This document shows positions 7,586 to 14,898 of a stretch of 25,299 nucleotides of DNA, piece by piece. Origin of the DNA: a virus. Where the stretch lies: positions 1 through 25,299 of IMG/VR virus record IMGVR_UViG_3300007559_000023, one strand, 5' to 3'. How positions within the stretch are numbered: the first letter of the stretch is position 1; each line of letters begins with the position of its first letter. Both the position numbers and the translations under genes were made by a program. Below the pieces are notes generated by a model. The model was not told the origin of the DNA, did no database searches, and was given only the letters and a program-made list of their open reading frames with translations.

Positions 7586-8965
7586 ATGCAACAAGAGAAA
7601 AACTTTGGGTTTTTAGGATTTTCCTTTCAACAATCGCTCATTAGATCGGTCATCGAGGACAAGAAATTCGGAGAAACGATAATAGACTTTTTAGACAGTA
7701 AATATTTCGACAACAATTCATTTAGATATATCGTAGAGAATATCAAAGAATTGTACGTAACTTACAACAAACTACCCGATTACCACACTCTATCACAAAA
7801 AATAATGACAGAGTCTGGTACTAAAGACACAAATAGGGTACATTTGGATACTCTACAAAATATTAAAGATGACGACAAAGACACGTCGTTCGTTAGAGAT
7901 ACCGCACTTAATTTTTGTAAACAACAAAATTTAAAGAAAGAGCTTAAAAATGTTCACAATATTATTGAAAGTGGTGAGTTTGAATCATACAATAAGATTG
8001 AGGAAATCATTAAAAAGGCATTACAAGTCGGTATTAATGATGACCAAGCGGTTGACGTATTTCACAATATTGACCAAGCGTTGGAAGATAATTTTAGGTT
8101 ACCAATTCCAACGGGAATTGCGGGTATCGACCAACTATTAAAAGGTGGTTTGGGTAGAGGTGAATTAGGTGTTGTATTAGCCCCAACAGGCACAGGTAAA
8201 ACTACCTTACTTACTAAGTTTGCAAACACCGCATATAACCAAGGATTTAATGTTGTTCAAATTTTCTTTGAGGACAATCCAGGTAATATTAAAAGAAAAC
8301 ATTATACCATTTGGTCGGGTATTACTCCTGACGACCAACCTGCAAACGCTGAAGAGGTTAAGAGATTAGTTAAAGAGGCGGAAGAGAGGTCATCAGGTTC
8401 ATTAAAATTAATGAAGTTTCCTTCAGATAGTGTAACAGTTTCCCAAATAAAAAATATCGTTAGAAAAATGAAATCTGACGGTTTTAAATTAGATTTGTTA
8501 CTTATCGATTATGTTGATTGTATTTCAACAGACAAGAGTTTAAACGGTGAAGAATGGAAAGGTGAAGGTTCTGTTATGAGATCTTTAGAAGCAATGACAA
8601 GTGAATTTGATATTGCACTATGGACCGCCACGCAGGGTAATAGAGACTCAATTTCGTCCGAAGTAGTAACGGGTGACCAAATGGGTGGTTCTATTAAGAA
8701 AGCTCAAATTGCTCACGTTATTATGTCGATAGGTAAGACCTTAGAACAGAAAGAACAAAACTTGGCAACTCTATCACTTTTAAAATCCCGTATTGGTAAA
8801 GACGGTGTTGTATTTAGTAACTGTAAATTTAATAATGAATATCTTGTTATTGATACGGAATCTCAAAATACCTTACTTGGTATGGAACAACAAAAAACTC
8901 AAAATAACGCAAACAGAGCCGCAGAAGCGTTTAAGAAAAGACAAGAATTACTTAATAATAAATAA
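7586..8965 (+). CDS. DnaB/gp41-family replicative DNA helicase
   Basis: 459 residues (T4 gp41 475). Hexameric RecA-fold helicase that would unwind the replication fork. The N-terminal 150 residues are helical, as in the DnaB N-terminal domain. The ATPase core starts at IPTGIAGIDQLLKGGLGRGE. Walker A is APTGTGKTT (199-207), a catalytic-Glu region is QIFFEDNPG (from about 225), Walker B is DLLLIDYVD (303-311, D308), and the sensor motif is WTATQGNRDS with GGS downstream. The C-terminus is a charged Q/N/K-rich tail. No primase lies next to it in this window. The start context is ATAACAAATTATG. nrdB follows after eight bases. Confidence 0.92.
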   Translation: MQQEKNFGFLGFSFQQSLIRSVIEDKKFGETIIDFLDSKYFDNNSFRYIVENIKELYVTYNKLPDYHTLSQKIMTESGTKDTNRVHLDTLQNIKDDDKDTSFVRDTALNFCKQQNLKKELKNVHNIIESGEFESYNKIEEIIKKALQVGINDDQAVDVFHNIDQALEDNFRLPIPTGIAGIDQLLKGGLGRGELGVVLAPTGTGKTTLLTKFANTAYNQGFNVVQIFFEDNPGNIKRKHYTIWSGITPDDQPANAEEVKRLVKEAEERSSGSLKLMKFPSDSVTVSQIKNIVRKMKSDGFKLDLLLIDYVDCISTDKSLNGEEWKGEGSVMRSLEAMTSEFDIALWTATQGNRDSISSEVVTGDQMGGSIKKAQIAHVIMSIGKTLEQKEQNLATLSLLKSRIGKDGVVFSNCKFNNEYLVIDTESQNTLLGMEQQKTQNNANRAAEAFKKRQELLNNK

Positions 8966-8973
8966 AATAAACT

Positions 8974-9951
8974 ATGACGGAGAGAATCTTACAAGACAAT
9001 CCTGGACGTTTTGTCCTTTTTCCAATCGAACATCACGATTTATGGAAATATTATAAACAATCTGAAGCGTCTTTTTGGACTGCTGAGGAAATTGATTTAG
9101 GTCAAGATGTTACAGATTGGGAGAATAAATTAAACGATGATGAAAAACATTTTGTTAAACACGTATTAGCATTCTTTGCCGCGTCTGATGGAATTGTAAA
9201 TGAAAATCTAGCGATGAACTTTGTTAATGAAGTTCAATATACTGAAGCTAAATTCTTCTACGGATTCCAAATAATGATGGAAAACATCCATAGTGAAACA
9301 TATTCTTTATTAATCGATACGTTGGTTAAAGATAAAGAAGAACAACACTATTTGTTCAACGCTGTTGATACAATCCCTGCTGTTAAGAAAAAAGCGGATT
9401 GGGCTCTTAAATTTATTAATTCAGAATCTTTTGTTGAAAGATTATTAGCATTTGCGGCGGTAGAAGGAATTTTCTTTTCGGGTTCATTCTGTTCAATTTT
9501 TTGGTTAAAGAAAAGAGGATTGATGCCAGGTCTAACATTTTCAAACGAATTAATTTCTCGTGATGAAGGTGTACACTGTGATTTTGCTTGTCACATTTAC
9601 AATAACCATATTGAAAAGAAAATAAGTGAAAAGAAAATAAAAGAAATCATTTGTGGGGCGTTGGAAATAGAGAAGGAATTTATTCTTGAAGCATTACCAG
9701 TTCGTTTAATTGGTATGAATTCTGATTTAATGTCTCAATATCTTGAGTTTGTTACTGATAGATTATTAATGGCCTTGGGTTGTTCTAAAGTTTACAATTC
9801 AGAAAACCCATTTGATTTTATGCAGAACATCGCATTACAAGGTAAAACTAATTTCTTTGAGAAAAGAGTTGCTGAGTATCAAAAGGCGGGAGTTAATAAT
9901 GTTGCAACCGAAGATTTAGGATCCGCGTTTGACGAGGATATGGACTTCTAA
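8974..9951 (+). CDS. nrdB: Ribonucleotide reductase class Ia, beta (radical) subunit
   Basis: 325 residues. It holds the diiron-tyrosyl radical cofactor that starts reduction of ribonucleotides to deoxyribonucleotides. The complete ligand set is visible: D72, E103, H106, E164, E198 and H201, with the radical tyrosine at Y110 in ENIHSETYS. Long blocks read like eukaryotic RRM2 ([45 protein letters not shown]), so this is the eukaryote/Bacteroidetes-like lineage rather than E. coli NrdB. The C-terminus DEDMDF matches the aromatic/acidic tail that docks onto the alpha subunit. It appears functional and is co-transcribed with nrdA twelve bases downstream. Confidence 0.97.
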   Translation: MTERILQDNPGRFVLFPIEHHDLWKYYKQSEASFWTAEEIDLGQDVTDWENKLNDDEKHFVKHVLAFFAASDGIVNENLAMNFVNEVQYTEAKFFYGFQIMMENIHSETYSLLIDTLVKDKEEQHYLFNAVDTIPAVKKKADWALKFINSESFVERLLAFAAVEGIFFSGSFCSIFWLKKRGLMPGLTFSNELISRDEGVHCDFACHIYNNHIEKKISEKKIKEIICGALEIEKEFILEALPVRLIGMNSDLMSQYLEFVTDRLLMALGCSKVYNSENPFDFMQNIALQGKTNFFEKRVAEYQKAGVNNVATEDLGSAFDEDMDF

Positions 9952-9963
9952 AAATAGTATAAG

Positions 9964-12396
9964 ATGAAAGTAAAAAAAAGAGATGGTTCCCTAGAGGAAA
10001 TGAGATACGATAAGATAACACGTAGAATAAGTGTTTTTTGTAGCGATTTAAATTTAGAATATGTTGACCCAACATTTGTCACATTAAAAGTGACACAAGG
10101 AATATATGATGGAATTTCAACAACAGAGTTAGATGTATTGGCGGCGGAGACCGCGGCAGCTATGGTTACCACTCACCCTGATTATGCTAAATTATCAGGT
10201 AGATTGGCGGTGTCTAATCTACATAAGACAACACATAAAAAGTTTTCCCAATGTATTAAAGAATTATATTCTTTTGTTGAACCAAAAACAGGTAAAGAAT
10301 CTTCATTAATTGATGAAGGTGTTTACAAATTCGTAATGGAGAATAGAGAATCTTTAGATGGGGCAATCCACCAAGAAAGAGATTTAGAGTTTGATTACTT
10401 TGGATATAAAACATTAGAACGTTCTTATCTTTTAAAGATTGGTGATAGAGTAGTTGAGAGACCTCAATATCTTTATATGAGAGTTGCCGTTGGTATTTGT
10501 AAAGGTGATTTGGATATGGCATTAAGAATATACGATGACTTATCACAACACTTCTATACTCACGCAACCCCAACATTATTTAATGCTGGAACACGTAGAG
10601 CTCAAATGTCATCTTGTTTCTTAATTGGTAACAAGGGTGATGATATTGATGGTTTATTTGACACCATTAAAGACGTGGCTAAAATTTCTAAATGGGCTGG
10701 AGGTATTGGACTTCACGTTCACGATGTTCGATCTAAAGGTTCTTATATAAAAGGAACGGGTGGACAGTCAGATGGTTTACTACCAATGATGAAAACTTAT
10801 AATGAGGTTGCTCGTTGGATTAATCAAGGGGGAAAACGTAAAGGTTCTTTCGCTGTGTATCTTGAACCTTGGCATTCAGATATTTTTGAATTCATTGATT
10901 TAAGAAAGAATCACGGTAAAGAAGAAATGAGAGCAAGGGATTTATTCTTGGCAATGTGGACTCCAGGTTTATTTATGGAGAGAGTTGAACAAGATGGTGA
11001 TTGGTCTTTATTTTCACCTGACGAAGCCCCAGGACTATCCGATATGTATGATTCACCAGAAGACAAGGCGTTTACTCGTTTATATGAACAGTACGAAAAA
11101 GAAGGTAAAGCAAGAAAAGTTATCAAGGCGAGAAAGTTAATGGATGCAATCCTTACTGCTCAAATTGAAACAGGAACACCTTATATGTTATATAAAGATC
11201 CTGCTAACTACAAATCAAATCAAAAGAATTTAGGTACTATTAAATCTTCAAATTTATGTACTGAAATTATTGAGTACAGTTCACCAACAGAACAGGCAGT
11301 TTGTAATTTGGCGTCGATAGCTTTACCAAAGTACATTATTAATGGTGAGTTTAATCACGATTTATTATACGAGTATACATACCAAGTTGTTAAAAATTTA
11401 AATAACGTAATTGATTTGAATTACTACCCAACTGAAGAAACCAAACGTTCAAACTTTAAACATCGTCCTGTTGGATTAGGTGTTCAAGGTTTAGCTGATG
11501 TATTTTGTATGTTAGGTTTACCATTCGAATCTGAAACCGCTGATAAACTACAAACGGATATTTTTGAAACAATCTATTTTGCTGCAATGACATCATCTAA
11601 AGATTTGTCTAAAGAGTTTGGCCCATATGAGTCTATTGCTGGATCACCAATTGAAAAAGGTGTTTTCCAATTTGAAATGTGGGGTAAAAAAGATAAAGAT
11701 TTATCAGGTCGTTGGGATTGGAAATCTTTAAGAAAAGAGGTTGTTAACTATGGTGTTAGAAATTCATTATTAGTTGCACCAATGCCAACAGCATCAACCG
11801 CACAAATTTTAGGTAACAACGAAGCGTTTGAACCATTTACTACTAATTTATATTCTCGTAGAACTTTAAGTGGAGAATTTATTATGATTAATAAACATCT
11901 AGTTAATGATTTATTAAAAATAGGATTATGGAGTGATACCATTAAGAATAAGTTAATTATGGAGAATGGGTCGGTTCAAAATATTCCAGAAATTCCTACT
12001 GAAATGAAAGAAGTTTATAAAACAGTTTGGGAAATGTCTCAAAAACGTGTTTTACAAATGGCAGCAAATAGAAGTGTGTTTATCGACCAATCACAATCTT
12101 TAAATTTATTTGTCGATAATGCTACTAAACCTAAATTATTGGCTGCTCATTTATTTGGTTGGAAATTAGGTTTAAAAACGGGTATGTACTATTTGAGAAC
12201 AAGGGCGGCGGTAGATGCAATTAAAGGTTTAGGGGTTGATACGTCAGCATCTAAACCAATTGAACAAACCTCATCAATAAACAATGTGGAAGTACCAACT
12301 AATAACAAGTTAATCAGTGAAAGAACACCTGAAGTCGTAATGACATCAGAAAGACCAACAGACTCACCTTTTGAGTGTGAGGGATGTGGTTCATAA
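9964..12396 (+). CDS. nrdA: Ribonucleotide reductase class Ia, alpha (catalytic) subunit
   Basis: 810 residues. It reduces ribonucleoside diphosphates using the radical from NrdB. An intact N-terminal ATP-cone (about residues 1-92, from MKVKKRDGSLEEMRYDKITR) implies dATP/ATP activity control. Active-site residues are C218 (SSCFL), N430, C432 and E434 (NLCTE), and C447 (AVCNLAS). The radical-transfer tyrosine pair is in GMYYLRTRAA. The C-terminal shuttle cysteines are C805 and C808 (CEGCGS). C218 and the adjacent numbering almost match human RRM1, and similarity to RRM1 is strong along the whole length. No intron or intein interrupts it. Last gene of the cassette, followed by a structured gap and a terminator. 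Confidence 0.97.
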   Translation: MKVKKRDGSLEEMRYDKITRRISVFCSDLNLEYVDPTFVTLKVTQGIYDGISTTELDVLAAETAAAMVTTHPDYAKLSGRLAVSNLHKTTHKKFSQCIKELYSFVEPKTGKESSLIDEGVYKFVMENRESLDGAIHQERDLEFDYFGYKTLERSYLLKIGDRVVERPQYLYMRVAVGICKGDLDMALRIYDDLSQHFYTHATPTLFNAGTRRAQMSSCFLIGNKGDDIDGLFDTIKDVAKISKWAGGIGLHVHDVRSKGSYIKGTGGQSDGLLPMMKTYNEVARWINQGGKRKGSFAVYLEPWHSDIFEFIDLRKNHGKEEMRARDLFLAMWTPGLFMERVEQDGDWSLFSPDEAPGLSDMYDSPEDKAFTRLYEQYEKEGKARKVIKARKLMDAILTAQIETGTPYMLYKDPANYKSNQKNLGTIKSSNLCTEIIEYSSPTEQAVCNLASIALPKYIINGEFNHDLLYEYTYQVVKNLNNVIDLNYYPTEETKRSNFKHRPVGLGVQGLADVFCMLGLPFESETADKLQTDIFETIYFAAMTSSKDLSKEFGPYESIAGSPIEKGVFQFEMWGKKDKDLSGRWDWKSLRKEVVNYGVRNSLLVAPMPTASTAQILGNNEAFEPFTTNLYSRRTLSGEFIMINKHLVNDLLKIGLWSDTIKNKLIMENGSVQNIPEIPTEMKEVYKTVWEMSQKRVLQMAANRSVFIDQSQSLNLFVDNATKPKLLAAHLFGWKLGLKTGMYYLRTRAAVDAIKGLGVDTSASKPIEQTSSINNVEVPTNNKLISERTPEVVMTSERPTDSPFECEGCGS

Positions 12397-12492
12397 AGTA
12401 ATGGGAGACTCCCTCAAAGTTACTGTCGTCAAGGCGTACCTTGAGCTTCCAGGTTTTGAGAATACAGGGGGTGAATATCAAGACACTATATT
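12397..12492 (+). ncRNA. Possible structured RNA downstream of nrdA
   Basis: The stretch is not convincingly coding but is rich in complementary segments. TCAAGG/CCTTGA (12429-12434 with 12439-12444, loop CGTA) is a perfect hairpin. It can be enclosed by TCAAAG/TTTTGA (12414-12419 with 12454-12459) and then by ACTCCC/GGGGGT (12408-12413 with 12467-12472, including one G-U pair). An alternative helix, AGTAA/TTACT (12398-12402 with 12420-12424), would compete with the outer stems. It could be a 3'UTR stabiliser, a processed small RNA ending at the adjacent terminator, or a regulatory switch. No known family was recognised. Confidence 0.35.
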
Positions 12493-12518
12493 AAATCCAG
12501 CTTCGGCTGGATTTTTTT
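12493..12518 (+). terminator. Intrinsic terminator ending the nrd/replication cassette
   Basis: AAATCCAGC (12493-12501) pairs with GCTGGATTT (12506-12514) around a UUCG-type tetraloop closed by C-G, an unusually stable loop, and the 3' arm runs into seven T residues (12512-12518). It separates the replication cassette from the tail genes. Confidence 0.92.
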
Positions 12519-12544
12519 ATTTATTACCATTTTAGATTAGTTTA

Positions 12545-12551
12545 TATTTAT
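12545..12551 (+). promoter_or_regulatory. TATTTAT element upstream of the gp25-like gene
   Basis: TATTTAT followed by TTGAT lies just before the ATG at 12557, directly after a terminator where a promoter is needed. A second copy (TATTTATTA) is at 12518-12526. With normal -10 spacing the 12545 copy would place the transcription start at about the A of the ATG, giving a leaderless message. Confidence 0.35.
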
Positions 12552-12556
12552 TTGAT

Positions 12557-13009
12557 ATGGCAGCAACTTACGGTATAGATTTTCCCTTTAGGAATAGTTT
12601 AAAAGGTGACTTCATAAGGATGACAGAATCACCTGAAAGAGAAGTTCGTGCGAATTTGATTCACTTATTGTTAACAAGAAAGGGTAGTAGATATTATTTA
12701 CCTGATTTTGGTACTAGATTGTACGAATATATCTTCGACCAAAACGATGTAGTCACCTTTGGTTTAATCGAAGACGAGATAAGAGAAAGTGTTAAAAAAT
12801 ACATTCCAAATTTAGATATTAATTCAATTAATGTGGTATCGGCGGAAAATGATCCAGAAGAAACTAAATTATATTCACAAGAGGAGGACGAGAGATTATT
12901 TAGAGTATCGGATGCCACAAGTAAACCATACACCGCAAAAGTAAAAATAGACTACACGGTTAATAACGGATCATTTACGTCATCCGACTTTGTAATTATA
13001 AACATATAA
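12557..13009 (+). CDS. 25: gp25-like baseplate wedge protein
   Basis: 150 residues (T4 gp25 132). Lysozyme-fold-like wedge component at the junction between baseplate and sheath, conserved across contractile tails and related injection machines. The diagnostic segment is LLLTRKGSRYYLPDFGTRLYEYIFD (split here as TRKGSRYYLPDFGTRL and YEYIFD) around residues 37-62, matching the 'GxR-x-x-PDFG' core of the family. The remainder forms an EIRESVKKYIP helix and beta strands, as expected. First gene of the tail block after a terminator, and two bases before the gp6-like gene, its structural partner. Confidence 0.92.
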   Translation: MAATYGIDFPFRNSLKGDFIRMTESPEREVRANLIHLLLTRKGSRYYLPDFGTRLYEYIFDQNDVVTFGLIEDEIRESVKKYIPNLDINSINVVSAENDPEETKLYSQEEDERLFRVSDATSKPYTAKVKIDYTVNNGSFTSSDFVIINI

Positions 13010-13010
13010 A

Positions 13011-14843
13011 ATGGCTAAAAAAATATCATACGCAACTAGAGATTTTGCAGGATTAAGACAGGAGTTAGTAAATCTAACAAACGACTACTATCCAGAATTA
13101 ATAAAAAATACTAATGACGCATCTATATTCTCTGTGTTATTAGATTTAAACGCGGCTGTGGCGGACAACTTACACTTCCATATCGATAGAGTATGGCAAG
13201 AAACTATGTTAGATTTCGCTCAACAGAGACAATCCCTTTTTCATATTGCCAAAACATATGGTTTAAGAATACCAGGAAATAGACCGTCAGTTGCATTATG
13301 TGATTTTTCCATAAACGTACCAATTGCGGGAGATAAAGAAAAAACCGAATACTTGGGTCTGTTAAAAGCGGGAGCTCAGGTGTCTGGAGGAGGACAAATT
13401 TTTGAAACATTAGAAGATGTAGACTTCTCTAATCCATTCAATAGTAAAGGTGAACCAAATCGTTTAAAGATACCTAATTTCGACGGTAATAATAAATTGG
13501 TGTCATATACCATAACTAAGAGAGAAGCGGTCGTAAACGGAGTCTCAAGGATATACAGAAGAGTTGTAACTGAATTAGATCAGAAACCTTTCTTAAAACT
13601 TTATTTACCCGAACAAAATGTGTTAGGTATTGTATCAATTATACATAAAGAAGGTACTTCATTTGGTTCAAATCCAACATCATCAGAATTTACATCATCA
13701 ACAAATAAGTGGTATGAAGTTAAATCTTTAATGGAAGATAAAGTATTCATTAAAGACCCAACAAAAATATCAGATAAAGATAATTTTATACCAGGAACAT
13801 ACCTTTCAGTTACTAACAAATTTATGACCGAATACACTCCTGAAGGGTACTATTCAATGACCTTTGGTTCTGGAACAATAGACCCGATGGCAAATTTAGA
13901 TAATTTTATAACTGGTAATTTAAAAGTCAGTTTAGGTTCTTATTTAAATAACGTATCGTTAGGTGCGGTACCTAAGTCAAATAGTACAATGTTTGTAAAA
14001 TATAGAATTGGTGGAGGTAAAAACTCAAACTTAGGTGTTAATGTTATTAATAGTATAGATAATATTGAATTTAATGTAAATGGTCCAGTTTCAACTGTAA
14101 ATTCACAAGTAATTCAATCATTGAGAGTAACAAACGTAACTCCAGCAATAGGTGGAGCCGACCAACCAACAATTGATGAAATTAGAAATATGATTTCTTA
14201 CAACTTTGCCGCACAAAATAGAGCGGTAACATTAAATGATTACAAATCTGTAATTGAAAATATGCCACCTACGTTTGGAGCGGCCGCTAAGGTTAATGTA
14301 ATGGAGGAAGACAATAAGGTAAAAATTAAATTGTTATCTTATGATGCTGATGGAAATCTAACTGATGTGGTTTCAAACACATTAAAAGATAATGTTACAG
14401 AATATATTGCACAATATAGAATGATTAATGACTTTGTTGAAATTCAAAGTGGTGAGGTTATTGACCTTGGATTAGAGATTGATGTTGTAATTGATAGAAA
14501 TGAATTAGAATCAGATGTTATTAAATCTATAATCGAAAAAACAATTTCATATTTTGCAATTGAAAAAAGAAAAATGGGTGACCCATTATTCACAGGTGAG
14601 TTGTTAAAAGAAATTGGATCAACAACTGGTGTGGTTAACGTAGTAGATGTTAGAGTTTTTAACAAAACAGGTGGAGAATATTCACAAGCTGAGGTCTCCC
14701 AAACATATAAAACACCCGAAACAAAAGAAATTCTACAAGCGGATATGACCGTATATATGAAGTCAAATCAGATATTCCAAATTAGATTTCCAAATAAAGA
14801 TATTAAAGTTAGAGTTAAACCTCTCACTTCGACTACATTTTAA
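13011..14843 (+). CDS. 6: gp6-like baseplate wedge protein (baseplate J family)
   Basis: 610 residues (T4 gp6 660). Two copies of gp6 plus gp7 form the wedge core that links hub to periphery and changes shape on contraction. The N-terminus (ATRDFAGLRQELVNLTNDYY, NDASIFSVLLDLNAAVADN, LHFHIDRVWQE) is characteristic of phage gp6-like proteins. The middle and C-terminal parts show baseplate-J features: GGADQPTIDEIRNMI, then RAVTLNDYKSVIENMPP, then a series of alternating strands and DLGLEIDVVIDRN. The order gp25-gp6 matches other contractile systems. The junction TAAAATGG gives close coupling. A 54-bp gap with a hairpin follows. Confidence 0.9.
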   Translation: MAKKISYATRDFAGLRQELVNLTNDYYPELIKNTNDASIFSVLLDLNAAVADNLHFHIDRVWQETMLDFAQQRQSLFHIAKTYGLRIPGNRPSVALCDFSINVPIAGDKEKTEYLGLLKAGAQVSGGGQIFETLEDVDFSNPFNSKGEPNRLKIPNFDGNNKLVSYTITKREAVVNGVSRIYRRVVTELDQKPFLKLYLPEQNVLGIVSIIHKEGTSFGSNPTSSEFTSSTNKWYEVKSLMEDKVFIKDPTKISDKDNFIPGTYLSVTNKFMTEYTPEGYYSMTFGSGTIDPMANLDNFITGNLKVSLGSYLNNVSLGAVPKSNSTMFVKYRIGGGKNSNLGVNVINSIDNIEFNVNGPVSTVNSQVIQSLRVTNVTPAIGGADQPTIDEIRNMISYNFAAQNRAVTLNDYKSVIENMPPTFGAAAKVNVMEEDNKVKIKLLSYDADGNLTDVVSNTLKDNVTEYIAQYRMINDFVEIQSGEVIDLGLEIDVVIDRNELESDVIKSIIEKTISYFAIEKRKMGDPLFTGELLKEIGSTTGVVNVVDVRVFNKTGGEYSQAEVSQTYKTPETKEILQADMTVYMKSNQIFQIRFPNKDIKVRVKPLTSTTF

Positions 14844-14852
14844 TTAAAATTT

Positions 14853-14898
14853 TTCTTATTATAATGGAAAATAGTCTGCTTTCTATTTATTATAAGAA
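14853..14898 (+). other. Long imperfect hairpin over the start of the 1255-aa gene
   Basis: TTCTTAT (14853-14859) can pair with ATAAGAA (14892-14898), extended by two more pairs after a T-T mismatch, and AAATAG (14869-14874) pairs with CTATTT (14883-14888) around the loop TCTGCTTT. The first base of the start codon is in the stem. It may control translation or be chance in AT-rich DNA. The same span holds a 16-codon ORF (14864-14914) overlapping the start in another frame. Confidence 0.35.
14884..14895 (+). promoter_or_regulatory. TATTTATTATAA element upstream of the 1255-aa gene
   Basis: This 12-mer is identical to the one at 22224-22235 before another structural gene. It ends two bases before the ATG at 14898. 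It could be a late promoter giving a nearly leaderless message. It overlaps the 3' arm of the hairpin described at this locus. Confidence 0.35.

Noticed and set aside
8793-9056. 87-codon plus-strand ORF across the helicase-nrdB junction
   Set aside because: It overlaps the helicase C-terminus and the nrdB N-terminus out of frame, and its low-complexity I/L/N/K content is typical of a shadow frame.
9893-10576. Several minus-strand ORFs over the nrdB/nrdA region
   Set aside because: They lie fully antisense to highly conserved RNR genes; open frames arise by chance in this AT-rich, codon-biased sequence.
12397-12480. tRNA or tmRNA candidate in the nrdA-gp25 gap
   Set aside because: The helices do not form a cloverleaf; there is no T-loop GTTCRA motif and no acceptor stem of seven pairs.
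12401-12535. Possible 44-codon ORF after nrdA starting MGDSLKVTVVKAYLELPG
   Set aside because: Its end is encoded by the terminator stem-loop (NPASAGFF), its codons are unlike neighbouring genes, and the stems explain the sequence better. Kept only as background to the structured RNA finding.
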